Below the pieces are notes generated by a model. The model saw nothing but the letters and a program-made list of their open reading frames with translations. It searched no databases and had not been told where the DNA came from. Below are positions 47,775 to 59,487 of a stretch of 64,000 nucleotides of DNA, in pieces (positions within the stretch are counted from its first letter, which is position 1; every line of letters begins with the position of its first letter). The position numbers were made by a program, and so were the translations under genes. This stretch comes from Streptomyces pacificus. GTDB taxonomy: Bacteria; Actinomycetota; Actinomycetes; Streptomycetales; Streptomycetaceae. The stretch covers positions 1 to 64,000 of the forward strand of contig NZ_BLLG01000006.1 of assembly GCF_011766325.1 (NCBI RefSeq). The letters are read 5' to 3'.

Positions 47775-48028
47775 ACGTCCGCGTCCGCCGGCGCGCTGTC
47801 CCATGTGGGTTCACCCGGAGCCACGTCCGCGGGCGCGCTGTCCCACGTCGGTTCACCCGGAGCCACGTCCATCGTCGCGCTCTCCCACGTGGGTTCACCC
47901 AAAGCCGCGGCCACCGTGGCGGTCACCGTCGTGGGCTTCCACTCCCACGTCGGCTCACCGCTCACCGCGAGACCGCCGAGAGCAGCCGCAACGGCTATAG
48001 CGCACAGTGCACGAACCATCCTGGTCAT
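47771..48028 (-). CDS. Secreted-type peptide with tandem GEPTW repeats
   Basis: 85 aa. The first 20 residues (MVRALCAIAVAAALGGLAV) are a signal-peptide-like or membrane segment; after it GEPTW occurs four times: GEPTWEW, LGEPTWESATMD, then two copies of the 14-residue unit VAPGEPTWDSAPAD encoded by 42-base direct repeats. GGAGAT stands before the ATG at 48028. Repeated short cores behind a leader recall precursors of modified peptides or surface-bound repeat ligands; the neighbour is a Rieske-like protein and a divergent LuxR regulator. Function not known. Confidence 0.7.
   Translation of the reverse strand: MTRMVRALCAIAVAAALGGLAVSGEPTWEWKPTTVTATVAAALGEPTWESATMDVAPGEPTWDSAPADVAPGEPTWDSAPADADV
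47805..47905. repeat. 42-base coding repeats of the GEPTW peptide
   Basis: Two near-identical 42-base units and a diverged third, on the plus strand containing GGTTCACCCGGAGCCACGTC, encode the repeated 14-residue VAPGEPTWDSAPAD. Repeat divergence is mainly at synonymous positions. Confidence 0.75.
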
Positions 48029-48156
48029 GGCCGATCTCCACCTCTTGTGATCACTACCTCCTCCCCCGCGGTTACGACGATGGCCCACTGCGAACGCCTT
48101 CACCAGCGTGGCCAGGCATCATGTTCCTGTAATTCAGGACCCTGAGGGGGGTGCAC

Positions 48157-49143
48157 ATGCAGATGAAACAGGGCGATGAGGGAGATAAGCACACTCACGA
48201 CGAGCTGTGCGAGGCCGGGAAAAAGCTGTATGCGTCCGCTCTGCGCAGTGGCCGCATAGCGCGGTCCGAGGTCGCCAACGCCCCATGCCTCATGGACATG
48301 GGCATGCTCCGCCCGGATCCCGACGACCCCGAGTGGCTCCGCCCGGTCCCGCCGTCCGTCGCCCTGCACCAGCTGATGCAGCCCCTGGAGCGGGAGATCC
48401 AGGACCGGAGGCGGCTGACCGTCTCACTGGCGGAATCGTTTGAGCCGTTCATGGCGCTGAACTCGCACGATCCGTCCACGACCGACGCCATCACCGTCCT
48501 CGAAGGACTGAGCCTCATCAACGCGACGCTGGACCGCGTCATCGCCGAGTGCCAGGAGGAGCTGCTGACGGTGCAGCCCGGCAGCGGCCGCCGGCCCGCG
48601 ACCCTCCAGGAGGGGTTACGACGCGTCTCGATGCTGGTGGACCGGGGAGTCTCGATGCGCACGCTGTACCAGCACACCGCACGCCACCACCCGGCCACCA
48701 TCGCCTACGTGGAGCGGGTGGCCCCCTACGGCTCGCAGGTCCGCACCCTCGAGGAGATCATCGACCGGCTCATCGTGGTCGACCGGAAGGTGGCCTTCAT
48801 CCCGGCGCGGACCGACCGCAGGGTCGCCCTGGAGCTGCGCCATGAGGGCCTGGTGCGGTATCTGGTCGGGGTCTTCGAGCAGTTCTGGCTCCACGGCGTC
48901 CCCTGGGACGACCAGATCGTCTCCTACGCCCCCGAACTGGACGGCGTCAGCGGCGTCCAGCGCTCCATCGCCAAATTGCTCGTCGAGGGCCATGTGGACG
49001 AGGCGATAGCCCGCCGCCTCGGGATGAACGTCCGCACCTGCCGGGCCCACATCGCCAAGCTGGCCTCCGCCCTCGGCAGCGGCTCGCGCGCCCAGCTCGG
49101 CTACCTCATCTCCCGGTCCGGGATCCTGGAGCACGATCACTGA
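48157..49143 (+). CDS. LuxR-type regulator with a TTA codon
   Basis: 328 aa; GAGGGGG six bases ahead picks the ATG at 48157 over the GTG at 48151. The body resembles TrmB-like sensory LuxR proteins of Streptomyces (LRRVSMLVDRGVSMRTLYQHTARHHPA; AYVERVAPYGSQVRTLEEIIDRLIVVDR in part), and a LuxR helix-turn-helix ends the protein (LLVEGHVDEAIARRLGMNVRTCRAHIAKLASALG). Leu154 is TTA (48616-48618), so it needs the bldA tRNA, a mark of pathway-specific regulators. Divergent from the GEPTW-peptide operon, which it presumably controls. Confidence 0.88.
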   Translation: MQMKQGDEGDKHTHDELCEAGKKLYASALRSGRIARSEVANAPCLMDMGMLRPDPDDPEWLRPVPPSVALHQLMQPLEREIQDRRRLTVSLAESFEPFMALNSHDPSTTDAITVLEGLSLINATLDRVIAECQEELLTVQPGSGRRPATLQEGLRRVSMLVDRGVSMRTLYQHTARHHPATIAYVERVAPYGSQVRTLEEIIDRLIVVDRKVAFIPARTDRRVALELRHEGLVRYLVGVFEQFWLHGVPWDDQIVSYAPELDGVSGVQRSIAKLLVEGHVDEAIARRLGMNVRTCRAHIAKLASALGSGSRAQLGYLISRSGILEHDH

Positions 49144-49564
49144 CCGAGAGCACCGGCCCCGCCCCGGCCGTCCCGCGCACCGCGTCCGCCTTCCACGGCA
49201 AGCCGGTGGGCCACCAGGCCCCGCGGGTCCGTCGCGGACCCGCCCTGCCGGACACCGGCGGAAACCGGCGCACGCCGTCCCGACGCCGACGAACGCCCAC
49301 GGACCCCGACCGACGTGCACCGACTTCGACACACACCGGTGGACGAGTACGGATCCGGGCTGAACCCCGACGGGCGCGTACGGACCCCGACGCACAACCG
49401 CCGGCCCCTCACGCTCACGGACGCCGGCGACGCGGCCGACCGCCGAAGGGCCGCCGAAGGGCCGCTGAAGGGCCGCCTCACCAGCACCGGCGCAGAGGTC
49501 GGGAAGCGTACGCACCACGGCCCGTACCCCCGGGGTCCGGCCCCGAGCCCCGGCCTCCCCGCCC
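49144..49564. repeat. Gene-free spacer with a GAAGGGCCGCC repeat
   Basis: Between the convergent LuxR gene and dnaK operon. Around 49444-49478 the unit GAAGGGCCGCC is repeated three times. No gene recognised. Confidence 0.45.
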
Positions 49565-49598
49565 GGTCACCGGCCACCGGACCCGCAGGCCGGTGACC
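49565..49598 (-). terminator. Terminator of the dnaK operon
   Basis: Perfect 11-bp stem GGTCACCGGCC (49565-49575) with 49588-49598, 12-base loop, 18 bases after the hspR stop. Confidence 0.75.
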
Positions 49599-49616
49599 CG
49601 CGGGCCGACCGGAGGC

Positions 49617-50078
49617 TCAGCCGTCCCGCTTCGGCCGCCACACCACCAGCGCGCCCGTCTGCCGCACGTCCTGGTAGGGCACCAGGTCGCGCCGGTACGA
49701 CGCGTGCACCTGGGCCTCGCGCTGCTGCATCGCCAGCGCCGCGCCCTCGACCGCCGCGGACAGCTCGGCGACCTTGGCCTGCAGTGCCGCCACCTGGTTC
49801 TCCAGCTCGATGATGCGCTTGATACCGGCCAGGTTGATGCCCTCGTCCTGGGACAGGGACTGGACCTGGCGGAGCAGCTCGATGTCCCGGGCCGAGTAAC
49901 GCCGGCCGCGCCCCGCCGTGCGGTCCGGGGAGACCAGGCCGAGTCGGTCGTACTGCCGAAGGGTCTGCGGATGCAGTCCGGAGAGCTGGGCCGCCACCGA
50001 GATGACGTACACCGGGGTCTCCTCGGTCAGTTCGTAGGCCCGGCCACCGAATCCGGGCTGTCGACGTCGGCCGTCCAT
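49617..50078 (-). CDS. hspR: HspR heat-shock repressor
   Basis: 153 aa MerR-like repressor. Helix-turn-helix YVISVAAQLSGLHPQTLRQYDRLGLVSP followed by a coiled dimer segment (IIELENQVAALQAKVAELSAA). It binds HAIR sites with DnaK as co-repressor; such sites lie ahead of dnaK and clpB in this window, closing an autoregulatory loop. Last gene of the operon, four bases after dnaJ. Confidence 0.95.
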   Translation of the reverse strand: MDGRRRQPGFGGRAYELTEETPVYVISVAAQLSGLHPQTLRQYDRLGLVSPDRTAGRGRRYSARDIELLRQVQSLSQDEGINLAGIKRIIELENQVAALQAKVAELSAAVEGAALAMQQREAQVHASYRRDLVPYQDVRQTGALVVWRPKRDG

Positions 50079-50082
50079 CGCG

Positions 50083-51276
50083 TCATGCTCCCTTCGCAGC
50101 CTGGAACAGTTCTGCCCGCGGGTCATGGCCCTCAGTCGCCTTGCGGTAGGCCTCCAGCGCCGCACGGGCCTCGTCGCCGAGTACCGAGGGCACCGCGACC
50201 TCCACGGTGACCAGCAGATCGCCCCGGGTGCCGTCCTTGCGGACAGCGCCCTTGCCGCGGGCCCGCATCGTACGCCCGTTCGGCGTGCCGGCGGGCAGCT
50301 TCAGGGTGACCGGAGGCCCGCCGAGCGTCGGGACCCTCACTTCGCCGCCGAGCGCGGCCTCCGCGAAGGAGACCGGCACGGTGACGGTGAGGTTGTCGCC
50401 CTTGCGACCGAAGACCGGGTGCTCACCGACGTGGACCACCACGTACAGATCGCCTGCCGGTCCGCCGCGCTCGCCCGGTGCGCCCTTGCCGCGCAGTCTG
50501 ATCCGCTGGCCGTCGCTCACCCCGGCGGGGATGCGGACCTGCATGGTCCGGGACGACTTGGCGCGGCCGCTGCCGTGGCAGACCCCGCAGGGGTTCTCGG
50601 CGATCAGCCCGCGGCCCTTGCAGTCCACGCAGGGATCGGTCAGCGAGAAGGACCCGCTGCCGCCGCGTGAGACCTGACCGGTCCCGACGCAGGTCGGGCA
50701 CACCCGGGGCGTGCCGTTCTTGTCGCCGGTGCCCGAACAGGCCTTGCAGGGCTGCTGGCTGGACATCCGCAGCGGGACCGTGGCCCCGTCCACCGCCTCG
50801 GTGAAGCTGAGGGTCACCTCCGACTCGACGTCCTGGCCGCGGCGCGGCTGGGTGCGGGCACCGGTGCCCGCACCGCGGTTGAACAGACCGCCGAAGACGT
50901 CCCCGAGTCCACCGCCGAAGCCGCCGGCACCGCCGGCACCACCGGCGCCGCCGCCCGGGGCCTGGGCGCCCCCGAAGAGGTCGCCCAGGTCGAAGTTGAA
51001 CGTTCCTCCGGCGCCGGGACCGGCCCGGAAGCCGCCGTTGGCGAAGAGCGCCCGCGCCTCGTCGTACTCCTTGCGCCGCTTGGGGTCGCCGAGTACGTCG
51101 TTGGCCTCGGAGATCTCCTTGAAGCGCTCCTCGGCCTTCGTGTCGCCCTTGTTGGCGTCCGGGTGGTTCTCGCGCGCGAGCTTCCGGTACGCCTTCTTGA
51201 TCTCCGCGTCGGTGGCGTCCTTGGGGACGCCGAGGATCTTGTAGTAGTCCTTCTCGACGAAGTCCTTCGTGCTCAT
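50083..51276 (-). CDS. dnaJ: DnaJ co-chaperone
   Basis: 397 aa. J-domain with HPD at 38-40, Gly/Phe-rich region (about 80-135, here unusually rich in GGAGGAGG), four CxxCxGxG zinc motifs (CKACSGTG, CPTCVGTG, CVDCKGRG, CGVCHGSG) and two beta-sandwich substrate domains. Stimulates DnaK ATPase. 33 bases after grpE. Confidence 0.97.
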   Translation of the reverse strand: MSTKDFVEKDYYKILGVPKDATDAEIKKAYRKLARENHPDANKGDTKAEERFKEISEANDVLGDPKRRKEYDEARALFANGGFRAGPGAGGTFNFDLGDLFGGAQAPGGGAGGAGGAGGFGGGLGDVFGGLFNRGAGTGARTQPRRGQDVESEVTLSFTEAVDGATVPLRMSSQQPCKACSGTGDKNGTPRVCPTCVGTGQVSRGGSGSFSLTDPCVDCKGRGLIAENPCGVCHGSGRAKSSRTMQVRIPAGVSDGQRIRLRGKGAPGERGGPAGDLYVVVHVGEHPVFGRKGDNLTVTVPVSFAEAALGGEVRVPTLGGPPVTLKLPAGTPNGRTMRARGKGAVRKDGTRGDLLVTVEVAVPSVLGDEARAALEAYRKATEGHDPRAELFQAAKGA

Positions 51277-51309
51277 CGACGTCCCTCCTCCCGGTACCCG
51301 CCGTCCGCG

Positions 51310-53897
<2,588 letters not shown>

Positions 53898-53905
53898 TCA
53901 ACAGA

Positions 53906-53926
53906 GCTGAGTCGCCTCGACTCAAC
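53906..53926. promoter_or_regulatory. HAIR operator 2 of dnaK
   Basis: GCTGAGT-N7-ACTCAAC, a near-consensus HspR site 72 bases ahead of dnaK. The centres of the two sites are 53 bases apart, i.e. five helical turns, on the same face of the DNA. Confidence 0.88.
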
Positions 53927-54083
53927 TATGGTGCGTCTGCCCTCGCGCTGCCCGCCCGGCGCGGCCTGTAGGCACCCCCGCATCCACCGTGCCATCGTTC
54001 CCCAAAGTACGCGAAAGGTTCAGGTACGCGTCCGACTGGACAGAAACCAGCAGGTATCGACCGATAGATGACAGAACGGTCAG

Positions 54084-54806
54084 GTGAGTGCCTTGCGCCC
54101 CGTGCAGTCGACCGGACCGGAGGGAACAGCAGGACCGGCGGAACCACCACGGACGGGATCGGCCGGGCCCGACGGGCCGGCGGGACCGGCAGGACCGGCG
54201 GGACCGGCGGGACCGGCGGGCCCGCCGCCGGCGGCGGCGTCCCCCAGAGCGCCCGGGCCCCCGGTCACGGGACCGCCGGGGATCACGGACCCCAAGCGCC
54301 TCCTCGACCTGGCCCTCGGCACGCTGCTGCTGGCCCTCGCCGCGCCGCTGCTGACCGTCGCGGCCTGCGCCCTCGCCCTGCGGCGCCCTCCCGGTCCGAT
54401 CGTCGTACGGGAGCTGCGGACGGGGCTCCACGGGTACCCCTTCACCGTCCGCTCACTGCACACCCGCCGCTGGCGACTGGACCTGCTCTCCAGGCTCCCC
54501 CATGTCATCTCGGGGGAGATGTCGCTGGTCGGCCCGGCGGCCCTGGCCCCGGACAACCCCCGCGCCGCCGCCCCCTGGCGGGCAGCCGTCCGGCCCGGCC
54601 TCACCGGCCCGGCCCAGCTGCGCAGGCGCTCCACCCTCCCCTGGGACGAGCCGGAGCTGCTCGACCAGCACTATGTGGAGCACCATTGGATCGGGCTGGA
54701 CCTGGCCGTCCTCGCGCGCACGCTGCTGGCCCTGCGCCCGCCCCGCACTCAGGTTGACCTGAGCGACGCAGATCACCGCCCACCTGGCTACAGTGCGACG
54801 GAATAA
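54084..54806 (+). CDS. Bacterial sugar transferase (short WcaJ/PF02397-like)
   Basis: 240 aa. A collagen-like N-terminus of GPAGPAG repeats (about 25-60), one membrane helix (LLDLALGTLLLALAAPLLTVAA), GPIVVRELRTGLHGYPFTVRSLHT, ISGEMSLVGPAALAPDN and RPGLTGPAQLRRRS, the hallmarks of phosphoglycosyl transferases that start lipid-linked sugar assembly. Shorter than usual and with LPWDEPELLDQHYVEHH in place of the usual tail. GTG start at 54084. Confidence 0.85.
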   Translation: MSALRPVQSTGPEGTAGPAEPPRTGSAGPDGPAGPAGPAGPAGPAGPPPAAASPRAPGPPVTGPPGITDPKRLLDLALGTLLLALAAPLLTVAACALALRRPPGPIVVRELRTGLHGYPFTVRSLHTRRWRLDLLSRLPHVISGEMSLVGPAALAPDNPRAAAPWRAAVRPGLTGPAQLRRRSTLPWDEPELLDQHYVEHHWIGLDLAVLARTLLALRPPRTQVDLSDADHRPPGYSATE

Positions 54807-54888
54807 CTGGGTACGCTCAGCACGGACTGCATAAGTTACCGCTTAGTAAGTGCCGATTCCCGCCCGCGTCGGCCCGAGGAGCCCCCGC

Positions 54889-57210
54889 ATGCAACTCGCC
54901 GCGATCATCGTGTCGCTGGTCCTGACCGTGGTCGGCGTTGCGCTCATCGCCCGAGCCGTCGCGCAGATCTACCGGTTCGTCACGCTCGGCCAGCCCGTGC
55001 CCGAAGGCAGCCGCACCGACAACCCCAAGGCCCGCACGGCCACCCTGGTCAAGGAATTCCTCGGCCACACCCGGATGAACCGCTGGGGGATCGTCGGCTT
55101 CGCCCACTGGTTCGTCGCGATCGGCTTCCTGACGCTGCCGCCGACACTCGCGCAGGCCTACGGCCAGCTGTTCGCGGCCGACTGGACGCTGCCGGTCCTG
55201 GGCGGCTTCCTGCCGTTCGAGATGTACATCGAGTTCATCGGCCTGATGACCGTCGCCGGCATCCTCGTGCTGATGGCGATCCGGCTGCTCAACCTGCCCT
55301 CCCGCGCGGGCCGCAAGTCCCGCTTCGCCGGTTCCAAGGCCTGGCAGGCCTACTTCGTCGAGTACGTCATCCTGACCATCGGCCTGGCGATCCTCGTCCT
55401 GCGCGGCCTGGAGGGCGCGATCCACCACGTGGACCACTACGAGGCCGCCTACTTCGTCTCGTACCCGCTGGTGCTGGCCTTCGACGGACTGAGCGTCCCG
55501 ACGCTGCAGACGCTGATCTACCTCTTCGCCATGATCAAGATCGGCACGTCGCTGATCTGGATGATCACGGTGTCGCTGAACACCAACATGGGCGTGGCCT
55601 GGCACCGCTTCCTGGGCTTCCCCAACATCTGGTTCAAGCGCGAGGCCACCGGCGGCACCGCACTGGGCGCCCTGCAGCCGATGACCTCGGGCGGCAGGCC
55701 GATCGACTTCGAGGACCCGGGCGAGGACGACGTCTTCGGCGTCTCCCAGGTCGAGCAGTTCTCCTGGAAGGGCATCCTCGACTTCTCCACCTGCACCGAG
55801 TGCGGCCGCTGCCAGTCGCAGTGCCCCGCCTGGAACACCGGCAAGCCGCTCTCCCCGAAGCTGCTGATCATGTCGCTGCGCGACCACGCGCACGCCAAGG
55901 CCCCGTACCTGCTGGCCGGCGGCGGCAAGACCATGGAGGGCGAGGAGAAGGCCTCCGAGGAGCAGCTGAAGGACGTCCCGGCGGCAGCCCTGGCCGAGGC
56001 CGAGCGCCCGCTGATCGGCACCGCCGAGGAGAACGGCGTCATCGACCCGGACGTGCTGTGGTCCTGCACCACCTGCGGTGCGTGCGTCGAGCAGTGCCCC
56101 GTCGACATCGAGCATGTCGACCACATCGTCGACATGCGCCGCTACCAGGTGATGATCGAGTCGTCGTTCCCGTCCGAGGCGGGCACGATGCTCAAGAACC
56201 TGGAGAAGAAGGGCAACCCCTGGGGTCTGGCCAAGAAGCAGCGCGTCGAGTGGACCAAGGAGGTCGACTTCGAGGTCCCGATCGTCGGCAAGGACGTCGA
56301 GGACCTCACCGAGGTCGACTACCTCTACTGGGTGGGCTGCGCCGGCGCCCTGGAGGACCGGGCCAAGAAGACCACCAAGGCCTTCGCGGAGCTGCTGCAC
56401 ATCGCGGGCGTCAAGTTCGCGATCATGGGCGGGGACGAGAAGTGCACCGGCGACTCCGCCCGCCGCCTCGGCAACGAGCCCCTGTTCCAGCAGCTCGGCC
56501 AGGAGAACGTGGCCATGCTGAACATGGCCTTCGGCGAGTCCCCAGAGGAGGACGGGCAGTCCGGGCAGTCCGGGCAGGAGGATGCGTCCTCGAGGAAGCC
56601 GAAGGCCGCGAAGAGGATCGTCGCCACCTGCCCGCACTGCTTCAACACCATCGCCAACGAGTACCCGCAGCTCGGCGGCGAGTTCGAGGTCATCCACCAC
56701 ACCCAGCTCCTCCAGCACCTCGTCGACGAGGGCAGGCTGGTCCCGGTGACCCCGGTCGAGGGCCTGATCACCTACCACGACCCCTGCTACCTGGGCCGCC
56801 ACAACAAGGTCTACACACCCCCGCGCGAGATCATGGACAAGGTGCCCGGCCTGCGCCAGCAGGAGATGCACCGCCACAAGGAACGCGGCTTCTGCTGCGG
56901 CGCCGGCGGCGCCCGCATGTGGATGGAGGAGCGGATCGGCAAGCGCATCAACACCGAGCGCGTCGACGAGGCCCTGTCCCTCAACCCGGACATCGTCTCC
57001 ACCGCCTGCCCGTTCTGCCTCGTCATGCTCTCCGACTCGGTCAACGGCAAGAAGGGCGAGGGCAAGGCCAAGGAGTCCCTCCAGGTCGTCGACGTGGCCC
57101 AGCTGCTGCTGGACTCGGTGAAGACGCCGGGGGAACCGGACGACGGCGGTGACGCGGACGACTCGGCTCCGGCGGACTCGCCGGACCCGGAACCGCAGCC
57201 GGTGAAGTAG
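54889..57210 (+). CDS. Membrane-bound heterodisulfide-reductase-like iron-sulfur oxidoreductase
   Basis: 773 aa. Five to six N-terminal membrane helices with His pairs for haem b, then two [4Fe-4S] motifs (CTECGRCQSQCP near residue 302, CTTCGACVEQCP near 393) and two CCG domains (CTGDSARR / CPHCFNTIANEYP; HDPCYLGRHNKVY / CCGAGGARMWMEE / ACPFC). A fusion of HdrE-like and HdrD-like parts that passes electrons between quinone and an unknown partner; conserved near dnaK in actinobacteria. CGAGGAG ahead of the ATG at 54889. Confidence 0.93.
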   Translation: MQLAAIIVSLVLTVVGVALIARAVAQIYRFVTLGQPVPEGSRTDNPKARTATLVKEFLGHTRMNRWGIVGFAHWFVAIGFLTLPPTLAQAYGQLFAADWTLPVLGGFLPFEMYIEFIGLMTVAGILVLMAIRLLNLPSRAGRKSRFAGSKAWQAYFVEYVILTIGLAILVLRGLEGAIHHVDHYEAAYFVSYPLVLAFDGLSVPTLQTLIYLFAMIKIGTSLIWMITVSLNTNMGVAWHRFLGFPNIWFKREATGGTALGALQPMTSGGRPIDFEDPGEDDVFGVSQVEQFSWKGILDFSTCTECGRCQSQCPAWNTGKPLSPKLLIMSLRDHAHAKAPYLLAGGGKTMEGEEKASEEQLKDVPAAALAEAERPLIGTAEENGVIDPDVLWSCTTCGACVEQCPVDIEHVDHIVDMRRYQVMIESSFPSEAGTMLKNLEKKGNPWGLAKKQRVEWTKEVDFEVPIVGKDVEDLTEVDYLYWVGCAGALEDRAKKTTKAFAELLHIAGVKFAIMGGDEKCTGDSARRLGNEPLFQQLGQENVAMLNMAFGESPEEDGQSGQSGQEDASSRKPKAAKRIVATCPHCFNTIANEYPQLGGEFEVIHHTQLLQHLVDEGRLVPVTPVEGLITYHDPCYLGRHNKVYTPPREIMDKVPGLRQQEMHRHKERGFCCGAGGARMWMEERIGKRINTERVDEALSLNPDIVSTACPFCLVMLSDSVNGKKGEGKAKESLQVVDVAQLLLDSVKTPGEPDDGGDADDSAPADSPDPEPQPVK

Positions 57211-57234
57211 CCGTCCGCACGGGCGCGAGCGGCA

Positions 57235-57271
57235 GGCGGCCGGATCTGCCTCGGGGGCAGGGCCGGCCGCC
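57235..57271 (+). terminator. Hairpin after the iron-sulfur reductase
   Basis: Arms GGCGGCCGG (57235-57243) and CCGGCCGCC (57263-57271), 19-base loop, 25 bases after the stop. Confidence 0.55.
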
Positions 57272-57284
57272 TCTGCCGTTCCCG

Positions 57285-57332
57285 GCGGAGAGCGTCGGCG
57301 GCCGATCCGGATCGGCCGCCGACGCTCTCCGC
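57285..57332. terminator. Perfect 48-base palindrome
   Basis: 24-base left half beginning GCGGAGAGCGTCGGCGG (57285-57308) is the exact reverse complement of 57309-57332, with no loop. Located after the reductase and the first hairpin and 160 bases ahead of the YIP1 gene. Probably a second terminator; perfect long palindromes without a loop are uncommon. Confidence 0.7.
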
Positions 57333-57492
57333 GTTCCCGCAAGGGGCCGCCGGCCCCCAGACCCGAACAGCCCGGAGCGGACCTGCGGAAGGCTCCGGGC
57401 ACCTACTACGGGATGTCACAGCTCGGCAGCAAAGGTCCCCGGTTACCCGGCCCCGGACACCGGACACAGCAGGACCGGGTACGTTCGAATGC

Positions 57493-58452
57493 GTGGCTGG
57501 ATTCAGGATCGGACGCGGCCGGGACAACGACCGCACACGGCAACAACAACCGCAGCAGGCGCCCCCTCCACCGTACGGACAGCCGTACGACCCCGGAGGA
57601 GGCCAGGCGCCGCCCTCGTACGCGCCCCAAGCGCAGGCGCAGTGGCCCCGCAACACCGGTGGGGAGCGCGGCGCAGGGCAGGGCGGACCGGGCCACGGGA
57701 ACGGGCGCCAGGCGCAGCACGGCGAGCCCGAGTACTTCGGCGACCCGTACCACCAGCACCAGCACCAGCAGCCCGGCGGTCACCGGGGCGGGGGGCACGG
57801 GCCCGACCCGTACGCCGACAACCCCGGGCACACCCAGGCCTTCAGCATCGGCGAGGACCCCTACGGCGAGGGCTCGACGTACCACGCCGGCGCCGCACCC
57901 GTCCCGTCCGGCCCGCGACTGCACTGGAAGGAACTGCTCAGCGGCATCGTGCTGCGCCCAGGCCCGACCTTCCTGCGGATGCGCGACTACCCGGTCTGGG
58001 GCCCCGCGCTGAGCGTCACGTTCCTCTACGGACTGCTCGCGATCTTCGGATTCGACCAGACGCGCGAGGAGGCGATCAGCTCACCGTTCTCGACCGTCCT
58101 CACGTCCGTCGTCATCACCGGCATCGGCTTCGTCCTCGGCGGTCTGGTCCTCGGCGCGGTCACCCACACCCTGGCCCGGCAGCTCGGCGGCGACGGCGCA
58201 TGGCAGCCCACGGTGGGCCTGTCCATGCTGATCATGTCCCTCACGGACGCGCCGAGACTGCTCGTCGCCCTCTTCCTGGGCGGTGAGAACTCCCTGGTGC
58301 AGATGGTGGGCTGGGTGACCTGGCTCGGGGCGGCGGCGCTGTTCACGATCATGGTGGGCAAGTCGCACGAGCTGCCGTGGCCGAAGGCCCTGGGTGCCTC
58401 GGCGCTGCAGCTGATCGCACTGCTCGCGATCATCAAGCTCGGCACCATCTGA
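57493..58452 (+). CDS. YIP1-domain membrane protein
   Basis: 319 aa. Residues 1-140 are a Gln/Pro/His/Gly-rich cytoplasmic leader (PPPPYGQPYDPGGG, HQHQHQQPGG); then YIP1-type domain with WKELLSGIVLRPGPTFLRMRDYP and five hydrophobic helices ending LIALLAIIKLGTI. Function unknown; YIP1 proteins act in membrane organisation. GTG start. Confidence 0.85.
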   Translation: MAGFRIGRGRDNDRTRQQQPQQAPPPPYGQPYDPGGGQAPPSYAPQAQAQWPRNTGGERGAGQGGPGHGNGRQAQHGEPEYFGDPYHQHQHQQPGGHRGGGHGPDPYADNPGHTQAFSIGEDPYGEGSTYHAGAAPVPSGPRLHWKELLSGIVLRPGPTFLRMRDYPVWGPALSVTFLYGLLAIFGFDQTREEAISSPFSTVLTSVVITGIGFVLGGLVLGAVTHTLARQLGGDGAWQPTVGLSMLIMSLTDAPRLLVALFLGGENSLVQMVGWVTWLGAAALFTIMVGKSHELPWPKALGASALQLIALLAIIKLGTI

Positions 58453-58668
58453 CCGGCCCCGCGGTCGCGGGGCACCGGACCGCAGGGCGAAGGGCTCGGG
58501 ACGGGCGACCGCAGGACGGGCAAGAGGCCCCTGCCGGGAGCGGACGCCGTCGGGGGACACCGCGGCCGCCGACGGCGGGGGCCGTCGGTCCCGGCGGACC
58601 ACCGGGACCACGCGGGCGGTCCGGGGCCCGGGGGCCTGGGCGGTCACCCGGCCACCGGGCCGTGGCGG

Positions 58669-59487
58669 TCAGGCCTTGCGGCCCACCCCGCCGTAGGCGT
58701 CGACATCCGCCGGTTCGCCCTGTGCGCCGTCAGCGTCCGGACGCCACCGGGTGACCTGCACGATGCCGGGCTCGACCAGGTCCAGGCCCTCGAAGAAGCC
58801 GGCGATCTCCTCGACGGCGCGCACGTAGTAGGGGATGGCGCCGCTGGCGTTGTACGCCTCCGACGCGGCGATCATCCCCTGGCTCGTGGCCGTGCTGTCG
58901 CTGATGACCAGGAAGCTCCCGGACGGCAGGCCGTCCATCAGCCGTGAGACGAGCGCCCGGGCCCGGCCGTAGTCCGAGACATGGCCGAGGGTGTTGAGGA
59001 TCACCAGGGCGACGGGCTCGGAGAAGTCCAGGCATTCGGCCGCCGCCTCCAGGACGGCGTCCGGATCGTACATGTCGGCGTCGATGTAGGCCGTCGCGCC
59101 CTCAGGAGTGCTCGTGAGCAGGGCACGGGCGTGTGTGAGGACCAGCGGGTCGTTGTCGACGTACACGATCCGCGCGTCAGGGGCCACCCGCTGCGCCACC
59201 TCGTGGGTGTTGTCGGCCGTCGGCAGACCGGTGCCGATGTCGAGGAACTGCCGGACGCCCTGCTCCCCCGCGAGATGGCGCACCGCGCGCCCGAGGAAGT
59301 GGCGGCTGGTGCGCGCCACATCGACGAGACCGGGGAAGATGTCCCTGATCTGCTCCCCGACCTCGCGGTCGATCTCGTAGTGGTCCTTGCCGCCGACGAA
59401 GTAGTTCCAGAAGCGTGCGGAGTGCGGCTTGCTCGTGTCGATCCGCGCCCGGATCTCGGCACTGGCCGCTTGTGCGTCATCGGACAC
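58669..59487 (-). CDS. SAM-dependent methyltransferase, SAV2177/DUF574 family
   Basis: 272 aa. Family opening (SAEIRARIDTSKPHSARFWNYFVGGKDHYEID), SAM-binding loop FLDIGTGLPTADNTHEVAQ, YVDNDPLVLTHARALL and later LVISDSTATSQGM. Many paralogues occur in each Streptomyces genome; targets are unknown. GTG start at 59487. Confidence 0.92.
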   Translation of the reverse strand: MSDDAQAASAEIRARIDTSKPHSARFWNYFVGGKDHYEIDREVGEQIRDIFPGLVDVARTSRHFLGRAVRHLAGEQGVRQFLDIGTGLPTADNTHEVAQRVAPDARIVYVDNDPLVLTHARALLTSTPEGATAYIDADMYDPDAVLEAAAECLDFSEPVALVILNTLGHVSDYGRARALVSRLMDGLPSGSFLVISDSTATSQGMIAASEAYNASGAIPYYVRAVEEIAGFFEGLDLVEPGIVQVTRWRPDADGAQGEPADVDAYGGVGRKA

